From positions 48,463,774-48,527,773 of the forward strand of contig NC_089824.1 in NCBI RefSeq assembly GCF_035046505.1: 64,000 nt of DNA. Reading direction: 5' to 3'. Below the pieces are notes generated by a model. The model did not search any database. It saw nothing but the letters and a program-made list of their open reading frames with translations, and was not told the origin of the DNA. Every line of letters starts with the position of its first letter. Position 1 is the stretch's first letter. Source of the DNA: Tiliqua scincoides. Lineage: Eukaryota > Chordata > Lepidosauria > Squamata > Scincidae. The translations under genes were made by a program, and so were the position numbers. Below, in pieces: positions 1 through 10,560 of the stretch.

Positions 1-3000
1 AATTGTCCTACTATTGTCTCCAGCTAAGATTGATATAACTAAATAGTTGCCATGGGAAGGTTTTTGAATTAGAACCTTTAATACAACTATGTATTACAGA
101 CTACATAAAAGAGCTTGCAAAGCATTATACCTTTGACTCAAATTGCTGTTGCTGCCCACTATCTTACTTATATATCAGCAATGTCCCCATCACAGCCACC
201 ATCAAATGGCTGAACCATTTGATAATATATGCAACACCTACAGCATGGATCAGCAGTCTTTCTATGCATAGGGTCCACACAGACATTGGGTTCATCAATA
301 ATAATACAAGCTGAACCTCCCACAATCGGGCTACAGAGTTAAGACAAATGAGATGGGCACAGTGCACAGGAAGTTTCTGCCTTTGGTCTACTTACATCAT
401 GACTTTTATATTAATACATACATAATTTTCCTTATACTTTCCACATACTCCTCCCTAAGGGAGATCACCATCAAGACTTACAACAGGATAACAACACAAA
501 AGGAAATCACCATCAAGTACACAAACTAATTAAAAACTGCAGTGTAAGACAAAACCACACATCAGAACTGAAAAGTCAAAAATAAAATAACCCCACCAGA
601 CTGCCAAACATCACTCTGCTCCAAAAGCTCAATAGAAAAATCAAATCTTTACACATCTCCTAATAAGGTATAGAATAGGGGCTTATCAGGTCTCCCGCGA
701 GAAGATATTCCACAAGGTTCACGTCACTGGCAAGATGGCCTTGATCCTAAAGGATGCTCACCATATCTCTGAAAATAAGGGTACCCAGGACAAGCCCTAA
801 TGACCAGAGTGCATGGGAAGGCACATGTAGTAGAAGACAGTCAAGACACCCAGGTCCCAACACTTAGAACTTAGTCAAAACCGTCATCTTAAATTGACTG
901 AAACACATTGGTAGCCAATACAAGTCACAACAACTTGGACTGATGTGAGTAGCCTCAAGTAGAGAACATTACAATAGCCCAACCAGGAGGTGACCAGATC
1001 ATGGATAACAAGCTAAAACAATTCTCTCCAGAAACATTGAAGCTGGCAAATATGCCAAAGCTGATTAAAAAATATGACTTGTTACCAAGGCCACCTGGAC
1101 CTCCAGGGGAAACCCCAAACAGCAGAATACCTCGTAATACAAACCTGCATGTTAAAGGGAAACACAACCCTGTCAAAGAGGCTGAACACCATCTCCCAGA
1201 TAAGGGAAACATCCAGCTAACAGCACTGACATGATTACTAAATTCATTGGTCGTGTAAACAAGAAAAAAGCTGACTACAGATCTACATGGTATAATTTTA
1301 TTATTCTCAGAAGCAGGATCCACCAGTGGACTTAAAATTTATGAAGAGAACACATGCAAGATATTTTAACTGTTAAGGCATTGCTAATCTATGTTAAATG
1401 ATCTCAAGGCTGAGCTCTTGAATAAGAACACAAGGTCTTGCTGGAATAGACCAAAGGCTACTTAGTTCAGTATTCACTGCAAGAATCCCAGGAACTAGTA
1501 GGTGTTGAAAAATTGCCAGTGATTAACCGAGGATCAGGACCTATCTTCTGTCCACCACTACCAAACCTTCATTTGAGCATTTGTACCATGGGAGTCACTA
1601 ATAGAGTTCACCTGTCAGTATAAAAATATAACACACTTTGTAGTAAAGTAAGTTGTATTATTCAATACTTAGCATCATGCTAAGCACAATTCTTTCCTAA
1701 AAAAAAAAAAAAAAAAAGTACAGCAGCTCAAGTCAGAATTACAACATGCTATGCAGAAGCATTAGCAATAAACACAAATCTGCTTCCTTCCTAAAGCTCA
1801 ATAGCCCAGGTACCCTGAGAAATTTAAAACTGGTAATTTTGGCAAAAAGCTCTTCACAGCATACTTAATCATGACTGAAGGTTAGGAAAACTACACATGA
1901 TCTGTTATACAGCAGTTACCAGTACTCCCATCTAAAGCCACCCAACAGTCCACAAACAGTCACTGGTCAGCTGCCAGGGGCATATCACCAAATCCTAATC
2001 TTATGGTAGGCTGGAACATATCATTTATAGAAAATATATCTATACAGTGCATAACTAAGAATTCTCACAATAGGACAAAATATTTTCCTATTTTTGGAAA
2101 AGTAGGGCTGCTTGTATGAACTCCTTACAAGAGCAATCTGATCCAGCCCAAGCTGCTTGATCAAGCTGGAGATGGGGGAGGGGAGAAGAGGACGGAATGG
2201 CTCAGCAGGCCAGTCAAAATGAGTTGGTGGGCTAGATATGGATCCCAGGCCATATTTTGGGGAGGTCTTGATTTGGGGACTTCTGCCATTCCCCTTGGTA
2301 AAATACTTTGCAATACACCTTACCAAAAAAATTTGTAGGTGTAGCGTAGAAGTGTTGAACTTTCCAAAACAATTATATCATGGTAATTTTTGGAATTAAA
2401 AAGTAGAATATAAAAAACACTCTGAAAAATAAGCAATTATGTGCGTACAAGCATTACGTGTGTACTCAAGTACACAGAAATTGTATTATCTAACCTCTGC
2501 AAGGCTTATTTTAGAAAAGTGAAAATAAGGGTGTCAAACCCTATTCCCTGCTTTTCTTCTTGACTTCTGTAAATGAAAGATGTATGGACATCTTGACTGT
2601 CTGCTCTTACAACATTCCTGATATGTAGGTCAATTACCACCATTTAAAAATAGGGGTGGGAAACACTGATGAGGTAAATTACTTGTCCAAGGTCACACAA
2701 TGAGTCCATGTAACAGATGGTACCTGAAATCATTTCAATGTTTAAAGGCTTTTAAGCATTCAAGTATATGTTAAATGTGTTGCCTTTGGGACTTGCTAAG
2801 AGTTGTTATAGGTGTAGCTGCCACTTAAAAGATTTCTAATTCCTTTGTTCAGTTGTCTGTTTTCTAGTTTTGGGGGAAGGATGGAATACACAAGTTCAAC
2901 TCAAGCAATATAACAATCCCTTTATTGATGACAGTATTTTTTTAGTTTATTCTATACTTAGAGTAGATTTATTGATAATTTTGAGTCAGAAAATATGATG

Positions 3001-3404
3001 TCCCAGAAGACAGAAGAATTTTAATGTGTTGTGGTTTTATTTTATATTATGTTTGTATTGTTTCTTTCCAACTGTCACTCACCATTTTGGATGCAATAGC
3101 AACATTTACAGAATTCACTTGTAATATTCTAAAATCCAGATTTCAAGAGAGTGTTTGCTCAGTAGACAAAGCAAACTCTAACAGCAAGAACAATTCAATA
3201 CATACCAACAACTGGTACACCTGCTTCACACATCCTTATATTATACTCACAGCACTGAGCAATTCATCTATCATCAAGTATGCACAATGAATTAAGAAAA
3301 TATATTTCCTAAGCATCCACCCAATGAAGAAAAGCACAACCCAGCCTCCCAATACTGAAGTTATCAATTTAACAATATTTCTCAGTAGTGCTTTACGCTT
3401 TAAG

Positions 3405-3489
3405 TCTACAATCCTATGTCCACTTTCCTGAGAGAAAGCCCCACTGAACACAATGGGACTCACTTTGAAAAGACAAGCACAGGATTGTG
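3405..3489. repeat. Palindromic short MITE, copy 1 (CAATCCTAT family)
   Basis: An imperfect palindrome of about 85 bp that begins CAATCCTATG and ends GCACAGGATTG. The two halves, one carrying an AGTAAGYCCCATT-like block and the other AATGGGACTTACT-like, are near-complements of each other. The same unit recurs at about 7411-7660, 11488-11672, 13172-13257 and 41474-41658. The fold-back structure suggests a non-autonomous DNA element. No transposase is visible. Confidence 0.55.
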
Positions 3490-3793
3490 CTGTAACTGAC
3501 TCAGGCCTCATTCAGGAGTTTATCTCATAAAAGTTTATCAGGTTGAATGTGTGTCCTCTTCATTCAAATTCCAGTCACACCCATCCACACTGAGTTTATT
3601 TCAGAAGTACTGCAATACCTTATTTGGACTAGCATCCTGTGACAAGGGTTAATGCTGATGGAGGGCAGGGCCTTGAATACAGTACGTGATAGATTATTGT
3701 GGTGGCTTTATTTGGCTAGTTTCTATATGGTTATAAAATTATTTTTAAAGAAATTTAATCAACAAAATCTCAATTGAGGTATTACTAGAAAGT

Positions 3794-4126
3794 ATGAAAA
3801 TATTTCTTTACTCAGCATGTGATTGGTCTGTGGAACTCCTTGCCACAGGATGTGGTGATGGCATCTGGCCTGGACGCCTTTAAAAGGGGATTGGACAAGT
3901 TTCTGGTGGAAAAATCCATTACGGGTTACAAGCCATAATGTGTATGTGCAACCTCCTGATTTTAGAAATGGGCTATGTCAGAAGGCCAGATGCAGGGGAG
4001 GGCACCAGGATGAGGTCTCTTGTTATCTGGTGTGCTCCCTGGGGCATTTGGTGGGCCGCTGTGAGATACAGGAAGCTGGACTAGATGGGCCTATGGTCTG
4101 ATCCAGTGGGGTTGTTCTTATGAATG
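3794..4126 (+). mobile_element. CR1-type LINE, 3' end fragment
   Basis: This 5'-truncated copy starts inside the last part of the reverse transcriptase ORF (ends ..LWNSLPQDVVMASGLDAF..) and runs through the 3' UTR to GGGTTGTTCTTATG. It is closely similar to the longer copy at 5608-6627. 5' truncation and this short 3' terminal motif are usual for CR1 retrotransposition. The sequence ACTAGATGGGCCTATGG near the 3' end is the recognisable tail. Confidence 0.88.
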
Positions 4127-4732
4127 AAAATGCCTTTTAGGAATCCTGAATGAACAGTTTCTCTTAAGGCACACCTTAAGTGCAGTAATGTACACTTCAA
4201 TAAACTAAAATGTACCAATCAATGTCAAGGTGATGCATTTTAAGAAAGATTTAAATTAAATCCTTAACAGTAACACAATGAACTCAGAAAAAATTTAAAT
4301 AATTTGGTAAGTTCAGTACCCATTATCTCAGTAAAAGCACAAAGGACTATATTTCCCATATTACCAGGGGTAATATTTAGAATCTAAGCAAGTAAATTCA
4401 AGTTATTAAATAGAAATATTTGTGGATAAAAATCCACTTATTTTACAACATCTATGATCACCTACATTATACCCCATTCATCTGAGAGCTCAAGTACCAC
4501 CTGGCTTGTATAATATCGGAATTCACAGCAATAGCACATTTTTATAATACAGTAAACCTCTGATTCTGAATCCCCAAAATAAGACTTGATTATGTCCTTT
4601 TCCTGAATTAATTCAAAATAAGTATCAGAAAGGAAACAGATAGTGTGCAAAATGAAATACCACAATAAATACCACAATAAGATCACATTCAATGAGATTC
4701 CATGGTCCTAAACAAATAATCAGTGGATTTAA

Positions 4733-4942
4733 GGGCCCAGTCCTATCCAATTTTCCAGTGCCAATGCAGCTGTGCCAGTGGGGTCTGCACTGCATCCTAT
4801 GGTGGGACAAATCACAGAGGCCTCCTTTAAGTATGGGGACATTTGTTTCCTTACCTTGGGGCTGCATTTGTTTCCTTACCTTGGGAGTTGGGGCTGCATT
4901 GCAGCTACACCAGTGCTGGAAAACTGGACAGGACTGGGCCCT
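4733..4942. repeat. MITE with CAGTCCTATCC termini (family B)
   Basis: Imperfect terminal inverted repeats: left GGGCCCAGTCCTATCC, right GGACAGGACTGGGCCC. The interior carries the blocks TTTTCCAGTGCCAATGCAGC and CCAGTGCTGGAAAACTGG, which recur near the ends of similar elements at 7982, 32590, 46712 and 59690. Likely a non-autonomous DNA transposon. The superfamily is not resolved. Confidence 0.55.
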
Positions 4943-5516
4943 AGGGCATCCCTCTGTACCCATAAGCATACACACTGAAAGGTGGAGAACTTTTTTCACC
5001 TTTTTATCATTCTGACAATTGAGATAGGGCAGAGAGGCTGGGAATATGTGAAAGGTGGGAAAGCCAAGTTAGAAGAGTAGGATGCTGGTAGAAAGAAGAT
5101 GGGGGGGGGGAGAGACAAGGCAGGGAATAAAGCTTAAGGGGGAAAAGCTTAAGGGAGAAAAAAGAGGAGTAAAAGAGAGATGCTGCTGTTTAAAGTTTTG
5201 TTTTCCCTTAAAATTACTGCATGAATAGAGAAGACCCAAAAACAAAGACAGAGCCAATAACCAAATTTCTTTCTTGAGTTTTGCAGAAAGCTGACTAACA
5301 AGATCACAACTGGAAAAGGGGAAAGTACATGAGTTTACCTAGAAACAAAAGTTTATGAGCAAGACTCCTCATCCCACAGGCTCTAACCATGATGCTGTTT
5401 AGGGCTTGATTACATCTCTTCCCCTTTTGTTAAGATACTTCCAGCCCAGCCTGCAGAATCAGTGGTGCCAGCACTGTAAGATGATTAAAACCCACCTAAA
5501 ATATGAGAGGGGCATC

Positions 5517-5607
5517 ACTGGCAGGGAGGTGGGGTGGGTGGGTGGGAGGAAGGTGAGGCAGAGCCTCCCCTCCGGAGTTCTTTGCAAAGCTCTGCTGCCG
5601 TGTGAGG
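5517..5607. repeat. Left arm of a long inverted repeat flanking a CR1 insertion
   Basis: The reverse complement of this G-rich segment matches 6655-6725. The shared block reads GGGGAGGCTCTGCCTCACC in the right arm. The CR1 LINE at 5608-6627 lies between the two arms. The simplest reading is that CR1 inserted into the loop of an older palindromic element. Confidence 0.5.
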
Positions 5608-6627
5608 CACCCAAGCACACAAAGTGCATACAACAAACTTTTCCGAGTGGTAAAGACCAGAAGTGATTGTGAGGAGCTCCAGAAGGATCTCTCCAGACTG
5701 GCAGAATGGGCAGCAAAATGGCAGATGCGCTTCAATGTCAGGAAGTGTAAAGTCATGCACATTGGGGCAAAAAATCAAAACTTTAGATATAGGCTGATGG
5801 GTTCTGAGCTGTCTGTGACAGATCAGGAGAGAGATCTTGGGGTGGTGGTGGACAGGTCGATGAAAGTGTCGACCCAATGTGCGGCAGCAGTGAAGAAGGC
5901 CCATTCTATGCTTGGGATCATTAGGAAGGGTATTGAGAACAAAACGGTTAGTATTATAATGCCGTTGTACAAATCGATGGTAAGGCCACACCTGGAGTAT
6001 TGTGTCCAGTTCTGGTCGCCGCATCTCAAAAAAGACATAGTGGAAATGGAAAAGGTGCAAAAGAGAGCGACTAAGATGATTACGGGGCTGGGGCACCTTC
6101 CTTATGAGGAAAGGCTACGGCGTTTGGGCTTCTTCAGCCTAGAAAAGAGACGCCTGAGGGGGGACATGATTGAGACATACAAAATTATGCAGGGGATGGA
6201 CAGAGTGGCTAGGGAGATGCTCTTTACACTCTCACATAATACCAGAACCAGGGGACATCCACTAAAATTGAGTGTTGGGCGGGTTAGGACAGACAAAAGA
6301 AAATATTTCTTTACTCAGCGTGTGGTCGGTCTGTGGAACTCCTTGCCACAGGATGTGGTGCTGGCGTCTGGCCTAGACGCCTTTAAAAGGGGATTGGACG
6401 AGTTTCTGGAGGAAAAATCCATTATGGGGTACAAGCCATGATGTGTATGCGCAACCTCCTGATTTTAGGAATGGGTTAAGTCAGAATGCCAGATGTAGGG
6501 GAGGGCACCAGGATGAGGTCTCTTGTTATCTGGTGTGCTCCCTGGGGCATTTGGTGGGCCGCTGTGAGATACAGGAAGCTGGACTAGATGGGCCTATGGC
6601 CTGATCCAGTGGGGCTGTTCTTATGGA
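5608..6627 (+). mobile_element. CR1-type LINE, 5'-truncated, with open reverse transcriptase C-terminal region
   Basis: An uninterrupted frame from 5602 to 6441 encodes the C-terminal end of a CR1-like ORF2. Landmarks are the thumb-like segment SDCEELQKDLSRLAEWAAKW, the LGVVVDRSMK motif and the terminal LWNSLPQDVV block. These are hallmarks of the CR1 clade C-terminal region, including the part after the YxDD palm motif. The YxDD motif itself is missing because the copy is 5'-truncated. A 3' UTR of about 185 bp follows and ends GGGGCTGTTCTTATG. About 270 codons with no stop suggests a fairly young insertion. The exact 5' junction is uncertain by about 30 bp. Confidence 0.9.
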
Positions 6628-6654
6628 GGCTGCCTCACCTCCCTCCCCACCCTA

Positions 6655-6725
6655 CACCCTCACATGGTGGCAGTGCTTTTCGAAGGACTCCAGTGGGGAG
6701 GCTCTGCCTCACCTGCCTCCCCATA
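6655..6725. repeat. Right arm of the inverted repeat around the CR1 LINE
   Basis: Partner of 5517-5607 in reverse orientation (see that entry). The segment runs directly into the CpG island, so the repeat forms the gene-distal border of the probable UBE2V2 promoter. Confidence 0.5.
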
Positions 6726-7126
6726 TCGCTAGCACTGGCCTGCGAAGACCCCCAGCCACCCCATGCGGGGAAGGGTCTCCCTCCCCCAGACTCCACGAGG
6801 GAACTCCTCAGCCCACCTAGCCCGAGCCCTGCAGTCTCTCCCCAAGGCCCTCGGATGCCACCATCCTCCCCCACGAGCCAGTCTCGTGGAGGGAAGGCTC
6901 GCTGCCTCAGGCGGCCTCAGCCACAGGCGACCAGGGCTCGCCGGCTCCCCACCCCGCGGCCTCTCCGCCACCCTCCCCGAGGCTGGGGCTCTGGCCGCGC
7001 TACTGCGGCGGCGGCGGCGCCACGGGGCGAGCCGGCCTCAGGACACCCCCACCCGGGTCTCGGAGGGAGACCCTCCCTCCCGCGCCAGCCCCCGCGGCCT
7101 CTGCAGGACCCCCACCCAACACAGAC

Positions 7127-7142
7127 CTGTGGATCCAGCCAT
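7127..7142 (-). CDS. UBE2V2: UBE2V2 (MMS2) coding exon 1, partial gene
   Basis: On the minus strand the sequence ATGGCTGGATCCACAG is followed at once by a GT donor. It encodes M-A-G-S-T plus one base. In known UBE2V2 the first coding exon is also 16 bp and encodes M-A-V-S-T, splitting the next Gly codon after its first base. The start has an A at -3 and G at +4 (CAAGATGG) and sits in a CpG island. Gene order also fits, because UBE2V2 lies on the 3' side of MCM4 in the same orientation in other amniotes. UBE2V2 is a catalytically inactive E2 variant that pairs with UBC13 to build K63-linked ubiquitin chains on PCNA. The exon is too short to prove by itself. Exon length, split phase, CpG context and synteny together make it likely. 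Confidence 0.65.
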
Positions 7143-7410
7143 CTTGTCCAAACCCCTCCCCCACCAGCCAGGAAACACACGGGCGCCGAGCACGTGACTC
7201 CGGCCCTTGCCTGGGTCGTCACTTCCTGGAAACAAGCCCCGCCCCCTCGGCCTCCCTGGCGCTCCTTCCCTAGCAACCGCCAAACCACCCTGGCCGTAGA
7301 GCGGAGGGAAGGACGGCGGGGTGGGCGTGGACGGCGAAGAAGAGTCGAGCCGCCCCTGCGTCCCCCAATGCCGGAACGGTGTGGTGGAGGAAGGACCAAT
7401 GGCGGAGTAG

Positions 7411-7660
7411 CCCAAGCCTGTGCAGGTCTACTCAGAAGCAAGTCCCACTATAGTGAATGGGGCTTACTCCCAGGAAAGTGTGGACAGGACTGAAGTCTGA
7501 GAGCCCAAGCCTGTGCAGGTCTACTCAGAAGCAAGTCGCATTATAGTCAATGGGGCTTACGCTCAGGAAAGTGTGGCTAGTAGCCCAGGAGCACAATCCT
7601 ATGCTTGTCGACTTAGAAGCAAGTCCCATTAGAGTCAGTAGGCCACATCCCAGAGGTTTG
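7411..7660. repeat. Three tandem copies of the short palindromic MITE
   Basis: Three units of about 85 bp lie head to tail. The first two start AGCCCAAGCCTGTGCAGGTC and are nearly identical; the third, starting near 7586, is more diverged. Each contains the ACTCAGAAGCAAGTC half and, in the first two, the AATGGGGCTTAC half of the fold-back unit. The array abuts the upstream edge of the UBE2V2 CpG island. Confidence 0.6.
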
Positions 7661-7981
7661 AGGAAACTGAAAGGGTCAGGTTGACCAGCAAGCTACAGCC
7701 ATAAGGTTCCAGATGATGAACCTGAATATCCCCAAGCAGTTGACTTTATTGATCACTTCCAGTTTCCTCAATACACCCAAGATGCTCACACTGTACTCTG
7801 AACAGCAGCCAGGGACAAATTTGGATCTCCATATACTCTTGACATGAACAAACATTATGCCTGGAGTGGCTTTGGCCCAGACTAAGGGCGTAACAGCCAC
7901 CTACTGATCTAGTGAGAGATGGAGAAGGTCTCCCATTGCTGTGCGATGACGAGCAGCACATGGGGGTGGAGTAGAGGAAAT

Positions 7982-8159
7982 CAGCATGCAATCCTAACCA
8001 ACTTTCCAGCAGCGAGGTAAGGGCAATGCAGCTCTGATGTAAGGGAATAAACATTCGATTACTTTGAAGAGGCCTCCATGACTGCCACCCAACTGCAGGA
8101 TGCAGCGCATGCCCCATTGGCTATGCCAGCGCTGGAAAGCTGGTTAGGATTTGGGCTGA
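7982..8159. repeat. MITE, family B
   Basis: Begins CAGCATGCAATCCTAACC and ends GGTTAGGATTTGGGCTG, with the sub-terminal blocks ACTTTCCAGC and CCAGCGCTGGAAAGCTGG. It has the same organisation as the copies at 32590-32766 and 46712-46857. Short terminal inverted repeats and no coding capacity point to a non-autonomous DNA transposon. Confidence 0.6.
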
Positions 8160-8340
8160 CAAGTGTTAACAAAGTATCTTGTCATACATGTTGTGAGTGC
8201 AACAGGCTATTATTGCAAAATGTGCCTTCTGTTGGCAGTGTCCTTTCTCCTTAGTTTTCATCACCACAGTTACATGTATGTGTGTGCTCTAATTATGATA
8301 TGAGGACAGAGGCTATGGCTCTGTGCCATGCCCCCTTTCA

Positions 8341-8451
8341 GCTGAGTTGTAGTCTGTCTTGCAGAGGCTTTGGTAGTGGGAGTTGGGATGCTGTGATTGG
8401 CTTCAAAGTGTAATCTGTATCCTATGTGTTGCCTTAGGAGGAGAGAAGAAG
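8341..8451 (+). repeat. Outer part of inverted duplication, left arm
   Basis: This segment, including GTGATTGGCTTCAAAGTGTA, is the reverse complement of about 11085-11190 with high similarity. On the right side that sequence runs straight into a broken tRNA-Ala copy. Here it is interrupted at about 8452 by an LTR, and the tRNA-like part resumes at 10323. I infer one inverted duplication whose left arm was later split by insertions. Confidence 0.55.
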
Positions 8452-8980
8452 TGACAGGCAAACAAGGGGAATCACCGCTGACCCCGAATGAACACACACA
8501 CGATTCTTTGGATTTTGGAGAGGCAATCAAACAGGCGACAGGAGAATTCAAAGAACTTCTTAACGTTTACTCGTTTGCAAACGGGACCTCCACACACTTG
8601 GAGGACCCCGAAGGATTACAATAATGCAGGTTTTATAGGGAAAAATAACATACAGGCAGACGCCCAAAACAACATTTGGCATGTTATCAGTACAGGATGT
8701 TGATCTGAGGATGGCAATTCAATACACATCGGCAGTTTGTTTACAGAGATATCCGTTAGAGGGGGTCTGGCACTCTGACTCATCCCTTTTACCCTAACCT
8801 TTTTATCCTCGTTTGTTGATTGCCCTTGTCTAGGACCTTTCTGTTCAACCTTGGAGGCGTAATATCACAGTTAACTGGTTCTCTGAGAGGGATAGCTTTT
8901 TGGTCAGGGAAGAGCCTTATGGGTGAACTGGGCATCTTGGGATATTTCCATATTGTGAGCTGGGCATATTGTTATCACCG
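8452..8980 (-). mobile_element. Fossil solo LTR (endogenous retrovirus or LTR retrotransposon)
   Basis: Read on the minus strand, the segment looks like an LTR. A long U3-like stretch leads to a CCTATAAAAC TATA box, followed by a GC-richer U5-like part that ends near TTTGCCTGTCA. No gag, pol or env sequence lies next to it, so it is probably a solo LTR. Family and age are not determined, and the borders are approximate. It interrupts the left arm of the inverted duplication, so it is younger than that duplication. Confidence 0.45.
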
Positions 8981-8984
8981 CAGA

Positions 8985-9115
8985 CACTCGCCTATAAGTT
9001 GACCCCACAGATAAGTCAAGGGCAGGTTTTGAACCAATAATCATGGAATTTTCTATGAGCCTTGGATAAGTTGGGGGTTAAACTTAGGGGGGGCGTCTGA
9101 CTATAGTTTTATCTG
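8985..9115 (+). mobile_element. DNA transposon remnant (CTCGCCTATAAG type)
   Basis: Contains CACTCGCCTATAAGTTGACC, then GATAAGTCAAGGGCAGG and TTGGATAAGTTGGGGG. These are blocks of a widespread reptile DNA element, probably Tigger-like. A similar start, ACTCACCTATAAGATG, occurs at about 15673. Only a fragment is present. Confidence 0.45.
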
Positions 9116-9235
9116 ATTTTACAGTTACCTAAGAACTGTAATCTCTAATTTATTAAAAACATAGTAAAAGATCATAAGATTCATTATTGTAAACACTATC
9201 AGAGTAAGTGCACTGTAAACTACATCCCAGGAAAA

Positions 9236-9731
9236 CAGTGGTTCCCAACCTGGTATTCACGTACTCCCAGGGACACTCAACAGGACCTTTAGGGGTACTT
9301 GAAAAAGAATGGAATAATGGCAGAAAAAGGCAGGCCGTGCTCCGGAATGCCTTGCAAGGACCAGCAAGGCAGGAAGGGAGGTAGCTAGTTGGCTGTGAAA
9401 GCCCCACCAATAGCTAGTTTTTGGTCATCAATGCATGTATGAACCAGTGATTGAAAACCAGTACAGTAAAAAAGCTGAAACATAATATGGAAAGTGATCA
9501 GTCACCCAGAATTTTTCAGCACACTTCTGGTGCAAAACAGTGCAAAGGCAGAGTCTTCTGTTCAAACAGATGAAAAGAGAAAATATGTGAGAATACATGA
9601 AGTCTGGGCTTTCATATGGAGGAGATGAGGGCTTGTATTATTAATTACAAACATTTTGCTAATATGAAGAGTACAATTTATGGAAATAGGCTGCCAAGGG
9701 ATATGCAAGTGAAAAAAGTTGGGAACCACTG
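9236..9731. mobile_element. Non-autonomous hAT-like element
   Basis: Terminal inverted repeats CAGTGGTTCCCAACC and GGTTGGGAACCACTG, the second preceded by an AAAAA run. An approximate 8-bp target duplication flanks it (CAGGAAAA on the left, CAGGCGAA on the right). No transposase frame is visible. Confidence 0.75.
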
Positions 9732-9849
9732 CAGGCGAAACATGAATCAATTCCACCTTTAAGGTGTCTGGCGTGTTAAGCTCTACATACAACATACGAC
9801 CCATAACACATAACTGGGAGTGTGCAATTCAATTTACAGCAGAGAGATG

Positions 9850-9940
9850 AGATATTTGCAACCCTTTTTACTCAGAAGTAGACCCACTGCTTTCCATGGG
9901 AGTTATTCTTAAGTAATGGTGCACTGAATTGTAGCCTGGG
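9850..9940. repeat. Diverged short palindromic MITE
   Basis: Contains TTTACTCAGAAGTAGACCCA and a degraded AATTGTAGCC end, matching one half of the CAATCCTAT fold-back family. It is older or more diverged than the copies at 11488. Confidence 0.4.
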
Positions 9941-10204
9941 AAGGAGGATCCCATCCTGGTGTTGACAAAAACAGACCTGCTTTACAAACATTTGCAAAGC
10001 AGAACCAGGCTGCAAGCAGCATTTGCAAAAGGGAAGGAAGGAAGGAGAATAAAAGGTTAACTTTGGCTGGAATTTCCCAGTGAAGTTGCTGTAGAAACAA
10101 TCTCTGCATCTCTTCTATGAGCACTGCTGCTTGAGAGAAATGAAATTTGTCAGAGTTGAAAGGCTCTTCCCTCTGATTGACCCGGAGATAAGGCGAAGTG
10201 ATAA

Positions 10205-10262
10205 TTATAATAATATAATAATAATAAACTTTATTTTTATCCCGCCCTTCTCCCCAAAGGGA
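10205..10262 (-). repeat. L2-like retroelement 3' tail
   Basis: On the plus strand an ATAATAATAAA-rich run is followed by CTTTATTTTTATCCCGCCCT. On the minus strand this reads as an L2-type 3' end (GGCGGGATAAAAATAAAG) with a microsatellite tail. Confidence 0.45.
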
Positions 10263-10322
10263 CCCAAGTAATTAGAACTTGATTACTTGGCAAAAATTTT
10301 ACATACTATAGGCAAGTATCTC

Positions 10323-10375
10323 GGGTAGCTCAAATCGTAGAGTGAGAGGTAGTGGGATCAATGCCATCATTCTCC
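10323..10375 (+). pseudogene. tRNA-Ala pseudogene with internal deletion (left arm)
   Basis: Matches the tRNA-Ala genes at 12726-14299 at both ends: GGTAGCTCAAATCGTAGAG for the D arm and GGGATCAATGCC then ATTCTCCA for the T arm and acceptor. The anticodon stem 5' half and loop are missing, so it cannot be functional. A CR1-like 3' tail follows directly. Confidence 0.75.
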
Positions 10376-10560
10376 AATGGTGTAGTTTCTTTTATCTGTG
10401 AATGCCAGATGCAAAGGAGTGGCAACAAGGTAAAGGAAAGGTATTGTGAGATCCCTTAGGCATCTGATGGGGCACTGTTCGATACAGGACGCTGAACTAG
10501 ATGAACCTTTGGCCTGATCCAGCATCAGCTTTAATTCCTGTGTCAGCTCTGACATTGGTG
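10376..10560 (+). repeat. CR1-like 3' tail joined to the tRNA-Ala pseudogene, left arm
   Basis: Includes GAATGCCAGATGCAAAGGAG and then CTGAACTAGATGAACCTTTG, a diverged form of the CR1 3' end seen at 6500-6627. The reverse complement of 10835-11010 matches it over its length, so this and the tRNA copy form one arm of an inverted repeat. The tRNA head plus LINE tail layout is that of a SINE. Confidence 0.65.

Larger units (their letters stand above)
1..7126 (-). other. UBE2V2: Probable UBE2V2 intron 1 (no coding exon seen)
   Basis: If the 16-bp exon at 7127-7142 is UBE2V2 exon 1, everything to its left in this window lies in intron 1, which is long in other amniotes. I looked on the minus strand for the conserved second exon (VPRNFRLLEELEEGQKG region) and did not find it, so it should lie beyond the left edge. 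About 1-3400 is AT-rich DNA without recognisable genes. A stretch near 900-1250 looks like an old LINE remnant but is too decayed to classify. Recognisable repeats from 3400 onward are listed separately. The intron call depends wholly on the exon 1 call. Confidence 0.5.
6640..7430. promoter_or_regulatory. UBE2V2: CpG island, probable UBE2V2 promoter and first exon
   Basis: GC-rich, CpG-dense DNA in an otherwise AT-rich setting. Upstream of the proposed start codon (minus strand) it holds an E-box CACGTG at 7191, an ETS-like TTCC site near 7222, an RFX-like CCTAGCAACC at about 7269 and a CCAAT box at 7396. All these motifs were read by eye. Several long open frames cross the island on both strands, but they are low-complexity Pro/Arg/Gly products of GC-rich DNA. 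The transcription start is not defined. Confidence 0.7.

Noticed and set aside
5515-6096. 193-codon minus-strand open frame
   Set aside because: Antisense shadow of the CR1 reverse transcriptase frame.
1-7126. Search for further UBE2V2 exons left of exon 1
   Set aside because: No minus-strand segment resembling the conserved E2-variant core was seen, so the rest of the gene is taken to lie outside the window.
6588-7493. A 301-codon open frame and several overlapping frames across the CpG island
   Set aside because: Composition is Pro/Arg/Ser/Gly-rich in every frame, as expected for GC-rich DNA with few stops. It starts inside the CR1 3' end and shows no domain or splice logic.
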